A stretch of DNA of 64,000 nucleotides from Ailanthus altissimus. Lineage: Eukaryota > Streptophyta > Magnoliopsida > Sapindales > Simaroubaceae. Positions within the stretch are counted from its first letter, which is position 1, and the number at the start of each line of letters is the position of its first letter. Below, piece after piece: positions 11,838 through 23,519 of this stretch. The notes under the pieces are model-generated. The model was not told where the DNA came from. It saw only the letters and a program-made list of their open reading frames with translations, and did not search any database. The DNA is taken from positions 2,864,188-2,928,187 of the forward strand of contig OX327691.1 in the NCBI GenBank assembly GCA_946807835.1, in the 5' to 3' direction. The position numbers were made by a program, and so were the translations under genes.

Positions 11838-12330
11838 GAGTGAGTCCTCATATCATATCTCATTTTGAGAGGTTAGAAACTATGGATATCTCATTGAGCA
11901 ATACATTGGGGAATAAATTGATTCTCCAATCCCTTCCAAGGTTATTAAATAGTTCATTATAAAGTTCAATATGCAAGGATAGACCCCTAGTTATGTTGAT
12001 CTATATAACATGTTAAAAATAGCTCAAGATGATATAAATAAAGGGGCATAGCTCTCTATGTTCAGGGTGCTTCATCTTCTATCCGAAGACTTCTAAGAAG
12101 TTCAAAGGAAGGAATAAAAAGAAAGCAAAATATGGACCCAAAATGGGTCTTCAAAAGCAACATATATCGAAGCTCCAACATAAGAACAAAGTAAAAGAAA
12201 AATGTTTCCATTGCAGCGATGATGGGCATTGGAAGTAGAACTACCCAAAATACTTTGCCATGATTAAGAAAACACCCTCAAGTATGCACTTAGCTATTAT
12301 TGAAATTTCTTTAGCATTTGATGCTAGTAT
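11838..12330 (+). pseudogene. gag: copia-2 gag, decayed
   Basis: Begins inside gag with FERLETMDISLSNTLG (compare ERLKTMDIMLNKY in copia 1) and continues through frameshifts to the zinc knuckle at about 12205-12250, which reads CFHCSDDGHWK followed by a stop and NYPKY: the first two Cys and the His survive, the last Cys is Tyr. The N-terminal third of gag is missing at the junction with the LTR fragment. Confidence 0.75.
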
Positions 12331-13180
12331 TGGCTGGGTATTAGATACTGCTTGTCCTTTTCACATCTACAATATATTGTAGGGTTTGAAGGAAGTTAGA
12401 ATGTTACAGCCTAAAGAAGTATAGCTTCGTGTTGGAAATGCGGATTTCCTACAGGTCGAGGCTATTGGATATTTTAATTTACTTTTTCCATGTAATAAAA
12501 TTATTGTATTGAATAATTGTTATTATGTGCCAAACAATATTCGACAAACTATTTTCATTCTTGTATTGGACAGTAAGGGGTATCATATGTATGTTCGAAA
12601 CCATTCTTTATGTTTGTATGATTTGGATAATATTTTATTAGCTGAATGTCAATTGATTAATGGCCATTATATATCAGATACAATAGGTGATGTCATGAAT
12701 GTACAAGTGAATGCTAATAAAAACTTAGGAACTTTAAATGATATCAAATGCCTAACTCGGCTGGTCAAGGATGGTCGAATACCTGATCTGATCATAGAAC
12801 CTTATCCAGTTTGTGGTCAGATCAATGATAAGTTTCATCGATCTCTCGGAATATCTATGGGGTTATGCTCTAGAAACTGCTACTCATATATTGAATAGAG
12901 TTTCATCTTCTCCACATGAGATATGGAATGGAAAGAAATCGAGTCTTAAGTACATTAAGATTTGGGGCTATCCTATTTACGTAAAAGTTACGCAACAAGA
13001 TAAACTTGTACCCAGATGATACAAGTACAAGTTCATTGGGTATCCTAAGAATTCAATGGGATATCAATTCTATGATACAGAGGAATGAAACGTGTTCGTT
13101 TCTAGTTATACAACTTTTCTAGAGAAAGAGTTTTTTATGGAGTGTGGAGATTGTAGAAAGATTAAATTAGATGAAGTCAA
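12330..13180 (+). pseudogene. copia-2 protease and core-deleted integrase
   Basis: Protease begins WVLDTACPFH at about 12335 with the DTA active site. The open stretch 12509-12898 spans the end of protease and the pre-integrase domain (LAECQLINGHY, then LTRLVKDGRIPDLIIEPYP). At about 12812 the text jumps from the zinc-finger region to MVRSMISFIDLSEYLWGYAL, which in copia 1 lies about 420 bases further on. The deletion removes all three catalytic acidic residues of integrase. The C-terminal integrase part continues to about 13180 with KIWGYPIYVKVTQQDKL. Confidence 0.8.
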
Positions 13181-13199
13181 TTAGGATTTAAATGAACCA

Positions 13200-14760
13200 A
13201 TGATAGAACCTCAAGCTCAATCGAGTGGAATACCTTTGACACACCCTTCATGTAGGTCAGAGAGGATATCGAGGCCACTTGAAAGGTATGGTTCAATACA
13301 TAAAAATGTTCTTTATGTTTTCTTAGTTGAAGAAAAAGATCCTATGACTTATAAAGAGGTGATGTTAGAGATCGATTTGGGAAAATGGCAAGAAGCCATG
13401 AAATCTAAAATTGACTCAATGCATCAAAATCAAGTATAAGACTTAGTTGAGCTTCCTGGAGAAATTATTCCTATCTGTTGTAAATGGATTTACAAGCAGA
13501 AGTGTGATCCCAATGGAAAATTAGAGACTTTTAAAGCTCGTTTGGTTGTAAAAGGTTATACTTAGCGATTTGGGATCGATTATGAGAAAACCTTCTCACC
13601 AGTAGCGATGCTAAAATTAATTCAAATTTTATTGGCAATTGCTGTATATTATGATCATGAAAATTGGAAAATGGATGTAAAAACAGCCTTCCTAAATGGA
13701 TATCTTGAAGAAGAGGTCTATATGGAACAACCTGAAGGTTTTACATCCAACCAAACTTCTAGTCTAGTATGCGAACTGAAGAAGTCTATTTATAAACTTA
13801 TGTAGGCTTTTCGAAGTTAGAATCTTCATTTTGATGAGGTAATCAAAGGATCTAGTTTCATCAAGAAATAAGAGGAATCACGTGTGTATAAAAAGAGCAG
13901 TGAGAGCATAGTAGTCTTCTTGGTTCTCTATGTGGATAACATACTCATTATCAGAAATGATATTAGTATGTTATAGTCATTCAAAAGCTACCTTAGTAAG
14001 AATATCTCTATGAAAGATTTAGGAGATTCCTTCTATATATTGGGTATAAAGCTTTATAGAGATAGAGCTATGAGGCTTATAGGACTCTTTTAATCATCAT
14101 ACATAGATAATGTCTTAGAAATGTATAATTTCAGTAACTATAAGACATTTAATATACCATTTAGACATGACATTTATATTTTGAGGAGGATGTGTCCTTA
14201 AAGTGAAAATGAAAAGGTTAGAATGTATAACATACCATATGCATCAGCTATAGGAAGCTTGCTGTATGCCATGATATGTACGAGACCTAATATTAGTATG
14301 GTTGCAAGTGTTACAACCGTTATCAGTCTGATCCAGGTGAAGGCCATTGGATGGCTGTGAAACATGTTCTGAAATATCTTGAGGGTACCAAGGATAAGTT
14401 TTTGATATATGGAGAAAGTAACTTATAAGTAAAAGGATACGCAGATTTAGATTTTCAGTCTGATCCGGATGATAGAAAGTCTACATCCGGATATGTGTTC
14501 ATTCTCAACGATGCAATAGTCCATTGAAAAAGTAACAAACAATTGTCCACAGCTGATTCTACAATAGAGGTAGAATATATTACAGTCTCAGAAGCAACAA
14601 AAGAAGTAGTGTGGATACGCAAATTTATCGCTGAACTTGGAATAGTTCCAAGTTCAATGGATCTTATACTATTGTTTTGTGACAACAACGGAGCCATTGC
14701 ACAAGCCTGAGAGCTGAGGGCACACTAAAAGTCTAAGCATATGGAAAGAAAATATTTGAA
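13200..14760 (+). pseudogene. copia-2 reverse transcriptase and RNase H, decayed
   Basis: Starts with the linker SCRSERISRPLERYG and KWQEAMKSKIDSMHQNQV (13380-13436), then a stop where Trp is expected, then the polymerase blocks WKMDVKTAFLNGYLEEEVYMEQPEGF (13665-13745) and LVLYVDNILII (about 13920-13955), where the second catalytic Asp is Asn. RNase H is seen as LIRMIES to the region coding for STIEVEYI and EVVWIRKFI. Stops at expected Gln and Trp codons are common, for example the codons ending the open stretch at 13805. Confidence 0.85.
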
Positions 14761-14837
14761 ACCAAGGCCTTAACTCTAAAAATATTTGAAAGACGTGTGG
14801 AGTCAATGGACATTAGATACCATCGTGAATGGCACTA

Positions 14838-14851
14838 AAGCAAGTAGGAGT
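14838..14851 (+). promoter_or_regulatory. polypurine tract of copia 2
   Basis: AAGCAAGTAGGAGT directly before the LTR start TGTTGGG. Copia polypurine tracts of the form AAGTGGGAGAT next to TGTTGG are standard and prime plus-strand DNA synthesis. Confidence 0.75.
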
Positions 14852-17040
14852 TGTTGGGATTTATGCATACGTGTCATCCCTTTTATGTATGAATATTTTC
14901 TTTATATTTATACTATTATCATTTCATTAAATCGCTAATTATATTTAATATTAAGTATGATGCTTATAACGTTTTAGACATTGTATGATCTAAAAAGTTT
15001 AGATCTAGTCTAAATGAGTTTAGATCAGTGTTAAGAATTAGCAACACTGGGAGTTATAAATACTAAGAGTTAGCACTGATAAGAGTTGCAAAATTATAAG
15101 AGTTAGAGATTGTCTAAAATGGGATAATGACCTGAGATTATATTAGAAATGACATAGTTGCAAAGAGTTGCAAATGGTGCTAAGAAATGTCGTTATGCAA
15201 ATATATTCTCAAACACTACGTTCCTGACCTATCTTCGCTGATGTAAGTCTGTTAGTGAAGACCTTATTTTATATAGATCAGTGTATGTCTATATCTGGAT
15301 GGTCCAGATGGTTAGTCTTAGTAGACTATGAGTTTAGTGGAAGCTCATATAGAGATACAGGTATTTAGTTAGGACTGAGTACTAAATAGACTCACGAGAA
15401 CCTCCAATAGAGATCCCATATAGCCGTCAATTGAGGGTCTTCTCGAGTTGAGTAGTATTCATACCATGGTGGGCTTGTGAGTGATCTACCATACTTTGGT
15501 TTCACACATGTCAGAATCCTTTCATGGTCTAACCGCTGGGTGTCACTGGGTATAGTACGATGCTCATGGAGCCTAATGTGCGTAGATATGGGATCCACCA
15601 GCTCATTTAGGTGAGTAATGTATCCTAATGCTCTAAGATTATGTTTCAGAAAGTCTTATAGCCATAAGGAATTATACCCGGGAAAAAGAGTTTTATCCTA
15701 GTGATAAATAATATTGCAATAGTATTTGTTGATATTATTTATTGAAATACAAATCTAGAGATAAATTTACGATCGAGCATATAGAGACTTGATGGTATTG
15801 ATCTATATCTTCGCTCTTCCAAGATATCTGTAATAGAGGGATTATACGAATATGTTATAACCTCAACTTGTATGGTCTAACATGCCATTTTGTAATATCT
15901 GTTACATGTGTGGGGGACATTGTTCATAGATGAATAGACAAGTTCCATATGACAAACTGGGCATGGACCTAGAGAGTCTCACAATATGAAGTGTACTCGT
16001 TATATACCAGGGCAGTATATTGGATCAAACAGTTTGGTCCAAGAAATTCCATCAAATTAAAAATATGTTTCAGGTGTTTCTCAGGATACGTATTTGTCAA
16101 GACTTAAATGTTAAGCACATCACATAATTGATTGACAAAAGTTGTTAACCTATAGAATGTTGACAAATGGAAATATATATTGTACATAATTTATTTTTGC
16201 CTTGAAATTATCAATTTACCTTTTTAGTAAATACAAGTGAGATAAAAGTAATTATTCAAAAATATTTTTTGAATAATTAATGTAAAATTTATTTTTTATT
16301 ACCACTACAAAGGGATAAACATCAGTTATGATAATAGTATCATTTACCTAATGAGGGACCTTGATGTTAGCCATTCATTACTTAAAATAATTAAAGATAT
16401 TCTAAAATTAGGTAAAGGAATATTTGGTGGCCATTAATAAAATGTATTTGATAAGATAATGCAATGAAATGGCCAATAATGTTTAATAGTAGGCTATGAA
16501 AAGCATTAGAACATTGAAACAAAAATTTGAATTAATTGAATTCATTCATGAGAAGCATGATACGAGAGAGAAATGTGAAGAGGTTGAGAATAGAGAGATT
16601 TTTGGCTAAGTCCTTTTTAAGTATTCTTGCAAAGGGTGGTTTAGGAACAAAAAGGAACTGAATACATTCTATACCTCTCATTTCTCATAAGTAACAAATA
16701 CTAATAGATAGAAGTATTTTATAAGTTAAAACATTTTGTTGCTGGAAATTTGTGGCTGCTATTCTAGCTTCATAATCCCACTGGTTTGTAGTTGTAAACT
16801 AGAATTATCCAACAACACACTTCAAGGTGAGCTCAAGACTTGAAGAATTGAGTTCTTGAAGAATCAAAAAACTACTTTCAATCCGTGTAGGTTTATTTAC
16901 TTGTAGTTTATTTAAATGATACTTATGAACATATATGAGATATATGTATTTGATTATGTAATATTGAGTGTAATATATATGTGATACTTCTGCTACGTGT
17001 ATAAATTTTAAAATTATACGTACACTCCACACATCACACA
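14852..17040 (+). repeat. 3' LTR of copia 2 (copia LTR family, divergent)
   Basis: Starts TGTTGGGATTTATGCATACG after the polypurine tract. It is homologous over most of its length to the solo LTR at 61833-63935 and, inverted, to the LTRs at 36260-38386 and 39251-46193: shared text includes TACGTGTCATCCC near the start, AGTTTAGATCAG-like text, AGACTCACGAG, TCTCGAGTTGAGTAGTAT and GGGCATGGACCTA. The last 900 bases are more diverged. The 3' end is placed near 17036-17040 (CACATCACACA) without a firm test, because no 5' LTR or duplication is available. Confidence 0.75.
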
Positions 17041-17099
17041 CCCAATTAACAGTTTATATATATATATTCTAGTACACTAGTTAACAGTTTATACTGCAT

Positions 17100-18400
17100 A
17101 TATCCTAAAATCAACTCACTGTATGACACAAAATTGAATAATGAATCTAATTACCGTAAGAAGATTAAAGTAACTCCCACTAATCAAATGTATCTATGAC
17201 ATCTACGTCTTGGTCATATTAGTTTCGATAAGATCCAAAGACTAGTCAAAGATAGACCTTTAAGTTCATTAAATATTGAACCATTACCAGTATACGAATG
17301 TATAAAAGGTAAAATGACCAGAAGACCTTTTAATGTTAAAGGTAATAGAGCCATTGAAATGTTAGAATTAGTGCACTCTAACCTGTGTGGGCCTATGAGC
17401 ACACAAGCTAGAAAAGGTTATGAATACTTCATCACTTTCATTGATGATTATTCTAGATTCGATTATATGTACCTAATGCACTACAAGCCTAAGGCGTTTG
17501 ATAAATTCAAGGAGTTTCAAGTAGAAGTGAAAGACAATTAAGAAAACACATAAAGGTACTTTGATCTGATTGAGGTGACTAATACCTTTATAGTGAGTTC
17601 AGGACCTATTTGTCAGATAATGTGATATTATCCCAGTTGACTCACCAGGGTCACCCCAACAAAATGGTGTAGCAGAAAAGAGAAATAGAACTCTTTTTAA
17701 AATAGTGAGGTCAATGATGAGTTATTCAACTTTACCCATCTCATTCTAGGGTTATGCCTTAGAAACAGTCATGTATCTTCTTAACTTGATTCCATCTAAG
17801 TTAATCCCTAAAACACCTCTGGAAATATGGATAGGGTATAAACCAAGTTTACTTTACATACATATATGAGGTTGTCCAACTCATATTCTCAAAGGGAAGA
17901 CAGACAAGTTGGAATCTAAGTCAAAAGTTTGTCTGTTTATTAGTCATCCTAAAGGAACAAGAAGAAGTCTTTTCTATAGTTCTCAAGATAAAAAAATATT
18001 AGTGAGCACTAATGGAATCTTTCTTGAAGAAGACTATATGAAAGACTTTAAGCCTAGGAGTAAGATAATTCTTGATGAGTTATCTAGGAACTTCGATATT
18101 GTGCTTGATAGAGTCAATGAGTTAATTCCCAATCCATATCATAATAACCAACCAGAACCAGTTACAGAACAACAACCACCGATACTTCATCATAGTAAGA
18201 GAATTATTAGACGTCCAACTAGATGCATATTAATTAGAGAGTCTTCATAGACAGTTTCTAATAAACATGAACTAGATCCCACTTATTATAATAAAGCAAT
18301 GGCCTATAGAGTTAATTACAAAAGCGACAACTATTGCTACTTTATCATAGTAGGAGGATTATTTGACATCTAACAAAGTGCATATTAATTAGAGAGTATT
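17100..18400 (+). mobile_element. Ty1/copia fragment 3 (integrase region), different lineage
   Basis: Pre-integrase to integrase to RT-linker piece of a copia element distinct from copia 1 and 2. HLRLGHI at 17200 is the zinc-binding start; GKMTRRPF follows. The core begins ELVHSNLCGPM (17365-17395), where the first catalytic Asp of the HSD/HTD box is Asn (codon 17380-17382), then FIDDYSR; a frame change follows, with SD.G and later QQNGVAEKRNR holding the second Asp and the Glu. The open stretch 17909-18250 is the integrase C-terminus and the proline/glutamine-rich linker (EQQPPILHHSKRIIRRP). RT and all other parts are absent. A short direct repeat, GCATATTAATTAGAGAGT, occurs at about 18224 and 18382. 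Confidence 0.8.
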
Positions 18401-19379
18401 TATAGGTAGTGAACATAAATTAACTCTTACTAGCTAGAGAATAAACCATCATACTTTTCGATCTTGGATAACACCAAAACCCTAAAATGGTTACAGGGCC
18501 ATAAAATTAAAACCCTATAACACCACGATGCACATCCATCATGGCATCAAAATTTAGCTTTACACAATCATTAGCTGGTGACCTCTAATGCTACCTCAAA
18601 ACCTCTATGATAGAATGCGATTTCATCTAACTACATCTAAAATCCTCAAAAATTTTCTAGCTTAACCACAAACTACATCTACACCCATAATCCTCAACCC
18701 ATTAATCAATTGGTTTCTAATAAACCAAATATGCTACAAGAGAACGCAAAGGAAACAAATCATCCTTATTAAGTTGTATGCATGAAATAAGGAATTCAGA
18801 CGAAAATGTTTAATGAGAACATACAATTTCTTTCACGAAGGTACACCACTCATTAACCATTTTTAAAGAGTTACAAAACCAAAGAACATGGATCGAGTTC
18901 TTGACTCCCCCCAATCCATGATAGTTGGGAATGCCCATACGACTTAAAGAATAACGTAGTGACATTTTAGCTTTTTTTTTTTGGCACTATATGAAGAAAC
19001 TCTTACGAATTTTTATGGGAGCTGAAAGGTTTCAACTTTATCTCAATAGTTAGGGAGCATGTTTTAGGTCAAAATCACACATTTTTACTGCAAAGAAACA
19101 TATTTCTACACTATGAACCCATTTGGAGAAAGATCAACATCATAAAAAGAAGGCTAATACGTTCAACAGAAGCATTGGAACCAAAACTTAGGAAGATCAT
19201 TTGAACTTCATTTCTATATTTATTGATTCAAACTTGGTTTTACTATGTCATATCTTGTATTCTATTATCTAAACTTTATTTTGTTGAACTAAATACACTT
19301 GTCTAAGATTGTAATCTTGAACTTAACTATGTGTTTGTAAATATTTCAACTTTGAATGCATAAACTTGGTTATTATTCA
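18401..19379. other. unassigned AT-rich stretch
   Basis: No gene, RNA or LTR end could be supported. It separates copia fragment 3 from the family F LTR piece. A T10 run lies at about 18972. Confidence 0.4.
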
Positions 19380-19986
19380 TTTTGTTGGTACTTAATGCTT
19401 ATATATGATCTAGCTAATCTTATGCCTAAACCTTGGATTCATTGAGATAAACTTGCAAAAGGCATCTCATTGAATAGCCTAGAATAAAATGATGTATGAT
19501 TATGGAGTAGCATCTATAAGTTTCACTTAGGATAGAAATATACCTAAGTGGCATGTATGGCTAATGCAACTTGAACTTAATGAATTCTATTTAATATTAG
19601 TATCATAGGAATATGGGTATTGGATTTAGTAGGGTACAATGACTCGACCATCAGAAGAGGGTTATGATGAGTCTAATGTTGTGACTAATATTTACCAAGG
19701 AATTGATATTTAAGACATACCCATAACAAACACGAGTTAAGGGATAGCTACACATCTTAGATATTAATTATCATTGATAGTATAGGAATTTGTGATTTGC
19801 ATTATTAATTGTTTAATTAGTGTTATTTTTATTTCCAATTGAATCAATTTGTCCAGATAAAAATAAGAGAATCAATTTTAGTACTTGAATATAGCAAAGT
19901 ACTTTGTCCTCATGGGTTCAACACCCCTCAATTGTTATTACTTGTTAGCTATAGCATGCAGTTACACTTGATACACACATATCACA
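19380..19986 (+). repeat. LTR-like piece of family F, copy A (truncated)
   Basis: Matches the second family F copy at 55971-60050 in the same orientation. Shared text includes TGGCATGTATGGCTAA, ACTTGAACTTAAT, CATAGGAATAT or close forms, GACCATC.GAAGAGG and ATTACTTGTT near the end. The end, CATATCACA at 19986, corresponds to CCATAACA at 60050. Text of this type (a turn-over from a coding-like GCATGTATGG block to a ...GGG(A)TTCGACACC-like block near the end) is typical of plant LTR 3' ends. The 5' portion is missing. Confidence 0.55.
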
Positions 19987-20450
19987 GCTTAATCATAGGA
20001 CTTGTACCATAATTTTAAGGATGTCCCTTAAATTTTAGGATCTTTCTCTAATAAGCTTTACCTTGTCTACAACTCTCTATGATTCTTATAAGTTAAGTTC
20101 TTTGTTGATTATCCTTTTGACTTTTAAGGTGGTTGAGTTTGGACTTGTCTTCTACTCAATATAAGTAAAGATTGTTCCCTTTATTTGGAAACTAGTCAAA
20201 CAGGGTAACCAGGTTACGACCATTATTCTGACCTTGGACGTAGTGAGTCTGATTGAGCAGGGTAGCAAAGTTGTGACTAATGCTCTAACCAGTTCAATAA
20301 AAATATAGGTCTACATTTTTAAGTCTGACTGTATAGGGTAACTAATATTTTGACTAGCTTAGAGGTTGTAGATCGTCTCTTCTCCTTTGGAGTCTGATCA
20401 AAAAGGGTAGCGAGTCATAACTAATGTTTTATCCAGCTTGGAAAGAGTGC
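19987..20450 (-). repeat. 3' LTR remnant of the Tat-lineage element
   Basis: Homologous in the same window orientation to 60770-61115, the LTR next to the Tat primer-binding site. Shared text: ACTTGT.C..T.ATTTTA.GGATGT, CTAATAAGCTT, ACTCTC.ATGA, TTAAGTTCTTT, GTGGT.GAGTTTGGAC, CTTCTACTC.ATATA. The first 600 bases of the LTR (window-left side) are missing, apparently replaced by the family F piece. It contains four copies of a 50-80 base tandem repeat. Confidence 0.65.
20190..20442. repeat. tandem repeat inside the Tat LTR (4 units)
   Basis: Four degenerate units begin near 20190, 20243, 20322 and 20391. Each has the core AGTCTGAT..A.CAGGGTA.C and (three of them) GT.GACTAATG...TA.CCAGTT. The right-hand LTR (60955-61115) has only about three units of the same repeat, so the copy number has changed between the LTRs. 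Confidence 0.65.
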
Positions 20451-21320
20451 CTATAGTTCAAGGACATATTTAGGCTGATGTTATCTTTTGGGCTTGGATT
20501 GAGACCTTTTAGGCTATATGCACCGCATTTGTTTAAGTTTAATGGGCCATAGTATTTAGGCCTTATAAGCCAAAATCATAAGGGGAACATAGGTCTCTCA
20601 GTTTTTAGTGTTAATCTTCTTGACATTGGCAACTTTATAAGTAGTATTCCTGGATTGAGGTGATCGTTGAAGTGCCTTTGAGTGTGTTCAACCAATATCC
20701 TTAATCTATCTTTGGGTCTTTATGATTACTCTTTTGTCAGATTCTTTTTTGAGTAGATGTTCTTTGGGCGTAAGTTCTATGGATGTGCAACTCATGGCAG
20801 CGACTTCTATTTTTAGTCAAAACCTTTTATTGCAATAAATATTGTAATCTCTCAAGAATATTCGTCACTGTTTAGCCGTTTTAATGAGTAGTTAATCTAA
20901 TTTTTTAATGTGTGGTCACATATCATCGTTTGAGGAGTTGATTGTTGATTACATGGTTAAAGTGTGTTAGTTGAGAAGATTCATCTTTAATGGTGCTTCT
21001 GTCTCTTTAAATTTTGAATCAATAAATGAGATCTCTCTTTCTTCGGCTATATATCTAATCTTGTGGACCTTTCCACTTCTTGATTTTCTTTTGCCAATTT
21101 CTAAAGAGAGATTATTCTTGTGACTTGAAGTTTTCCTTTTCTCACAACTCAGTTACTCTGCTTTTTAGTCTTCTTTCTTTTATCTTGTTGTTTACTATTT
21201 TCTTGCATTCTTTCTAGCTTGTGCTTATTATGAGCCTTTGTCTCTTGAATGTCTATTAGCGATTTTTTCTATGAAGTTTTTAATAGGTTTGAATTCTGAA
21301 CTTTATCTAGGTATAAAGTC
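20451..21320. other. region upstream of accessory gene copy C
   Basis: Probably the 5' flank and leader of the accessory gene starting at 21321. No open frame. Several pyrimidine-rich runs, for example at 21060-21250, and an AG-ending run TTTATCTAG at 21310, which would fit an intron in the 5' leader. No other element end was seen. Confidence 0.3.
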
Positions 21321-22697
21321 ATGTCTTCAAAAGTCGATTCCCAGAACGTATCTAGTCAAGATCTAGATCACCTTAGGGACAACTTTGGTGCTGGGAGTAG
21401 CTCGACCCAAGGTGTAGTTGATAGAGAAATAGAATAAGTAACCTCTTCTCGATGCTGATCCAGACCCTACGGAGGTGAAGGTGGCAATGGCTTCTTTTTA
21501 ATTTGCTATAGATAAAGGGCTGAGCAAGAGTCTTATGGAGGAGTCTTCGACGGGTTCCCCTTGTATTAAGAAAAAGTTGGACAAGGCCTCAAAGACTTCT
21601 CATGGGAATAAGTTAACTAACGCTTCAACATTTTCTTGTGATAGTCATCCACCTCCAGGCGCGAATACTCTTCATCCCTCTCCTAGCATGAACACTCTTT
21701 TTTATCCCTCTCCTCCTCAGATTAGTGGAAGAGGCGATGCTGCAAATGCCCCAAGTGTGTCTTAAATTTTGAGGCCCTGATCGAGGCATGAACTAAGGTC
21801 ACTTCATCTTTCTGACTTCCTCTTTATAAAGAATATGAGGTATAAGCACCTAGTACCCTTCTTTAAGATGGATGACCAATGATGCCTCGGTAGCACACTA
21901 CTCCATTCTGACATAAAGTATATTTGAGTCTTTTGTACATGGAATTAAGTGCTTTTTTAGGGTAATCTTGAGTCATTTTTCTCTATTGTATGCGTTTTAT
22001 TTCAATGTATTGGTGCCTTGTTGATTTCTTTATCTTTCTTTTTACAAGGGATGGTTACCCCGACCAGTTACCTTGATGTTCTCTATAAAGCAGCGACTGG
22101 TATTCAAAATTGGCAACTATTGAGGCTAAAGCTACAAAGGCCAATGAAGCCTTAAAGGATATTAAGAGAAAGATAGAGAGTTTTAAGCATAAGCTCAGTA
22201 TCTACTCTATTAAGATCAAACATGCCAAGGAAAAGGCACCAAGCAAACTACAGGCAACCAAGGCTAAGGCTGCAATGACTGAGAGTAGGGTTGGTGGCCT
22301 GAAGTCTGAAGCCAAAGAATTTGAACAGTAAATGAGGATTCTTTAAGGAGAATGTTTCCCTTCCACCAGCCAAGAAGGAGCTAGATGATAAACTTGAGGC
22401 TTTGAAGAAAGGCATTGTCAATGAGGTCCCTAGTGCTTTGACCCAATTGGTAAAGCTCTTTAAAAGGCGCTATACGCATCTCAATCTCTCTTAAGTGGAC
22501 AAGTTTTTGTTGATCCAAGGAATGCAAATGAGGAGGTCGAGGTTCCCTATGATGAGACCACTGTTCCTCAGGTAGATGAAGATGTTCCTTCCTAAACTTA
22601 TGAGGCACATGCTTCAGCTCCTCGAGATGCTCTTTATACAAATGACTCTTTTATTGTTGCTACTATTGCCAATACTGATAACCCTCTGACTACTTAA
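21321..22697 (+). pseudogene. accessory gene copy C (antisense to Tat pol), decayed
   Basis: Starts MSSKVDSQNVSSQDLDH at 21321. A proline/serine-rich segment follows at 21535-21765 (PPPGANTLHPSPS). A likely intron lies at 21962-22048 (GTAATCTTG to TTTTTACAAG), just before GMVTPTSYLDVL. Then comes a lysine- and alanine-rich coiled coil at 22110-22331 (heptad-like, KATKANEALKDIKRKIES) and an acidic tail (EEVEVPYDETTVPQVDEDVPS) ending with TAA at 22697. Coiled coil plus acidic tail is the layout of copy D and, in part, of copies A and B. It lies on the strand opposite to the Tat gag-pol and between pol and the 3' LTR, as reported for Tat-lineage accessory ORFs. Function unknown. Several stops. 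Confidence 0.5.
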
Positions 22698-23360
22698 CTT
22701 GGGAATTTGTTCTTATTCTTTTTATATGTGCCGTATAACAAACTTTTTAGAATTAATAAAAGACTTGTTCTCTTCTATCTTGTTCCTTTAGTTTATTTTT
22801 AGGCCTTTATTGTTTGTAAATCATTCTAAGTGATCTTTGTTGTTTAATATCTTACTTGAGTGTGATTAATGTGTTTAAGTCTTAGAAGTATACCTTAGCT
22901 TTGGATATTGTAAGAAACTAACCTTAAGTACGACCATGAGATCTTTTTGAACAGGGTGCTCATAACAATGAATGGCTTTCGAACTAGGTGTTCATTATAA
23001 TGTGGTTGACTACTTTTCTTTGAGGGCCTTGTTGGGTTAAGAAGTCTAGACCTCGCAGTGGGTCCCTTGGATTCTTCCATTGGTTTAATTGGCATTTAAT
23101 GATCATTCTTTATATTTTGGGCCTTCATTTATAAATTATGTCTTCCAGAGGTGGCCTTATTGATGTGACCCTTTTAGAATCTTTTGAGGTTTGTGACAGT
23201 TATTAGATAGGTTTCCATTTTAATATAGGAAAACATTTTTTAGTAGAATTTTCCAAGGACTATTGGATCTAATCTATGGTTAGGCTATAAAAGCCTAGAA
23301 ATCTTCTTTTATTAAAGGCAATAGTAAAACTCTTCATAGTCTGCCTTTTTCTTTGCCCCG
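22698..23360. other. promoter-like region between accessory copies C and D
   Basis: No open frame. Two similar blocks at about 22955-23010 (GAACAGGGTGCTCATAACAA and GAACTAGGTGTTCATTATAA) recall the tandem repeat of the Tat LTR. A TATA box lies at 23286. This could be a duplicate of the LTR-to-gene segment found before copy C. Confidence 0.4.
23286..23293 (+). promoter_or_regulatory. TATA box before accessory copy D
   Basis: TATAAAAG within GGCTATAAAAGCC, about 75 bases before the first ATG of copy D at 23361. Good match to the plant TATA consensus and a fitting distance for a leader. Confidence 0.5.
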
Positions 23361-23519
23361 TTGTTGATGAGAAAGTGCCACATCTTTCTTAATTTCTTAG
23401 AAATTATTTTCTTTGATGCAACTTCTAGCACATGTAATTCTTTCGCTGAAATTTTTTTTGTTCTTTCTTCTTATTTAGAGGAGTCTACTGGGTTTCCTTG
23501 GGGTTCTAGTGACTTTCTT
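23361..23519 (+). pseudogene. accessory gene copy D, first part
   Basis: Open from 23361 to the chromovirus insertion: ends EESTGFPWGSSDFL. When the insertion and one target duplication are ignored, the frame continues after 34831 with YEYFNR, so the insertion split one reading frame. The product is not recognised by name; it is the N-terminal part of the gene whose rest lies at 34832-36259 and 50266-50290. Confidence 0.5.

Larger units (their letters stand above)
11838..17040 (+). mobile_element. Ty1/copia retrotransposon 2, 5'-truncated, with 3' LTR
   Basis: Copia element in the order gag, PR, INT, RT, RNase H, then polypurine tract and 3' LTR. The start is lost at the chromovirus LTR fragment. 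The best preserved copia in the window for PR and RT, but integrase has lost its catalytic core and stops are frequent. Same family as copia 1 and as the minus-strand provirus (for example LRVGN.DFLQV is shared by all three). Confidence 0.9.
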
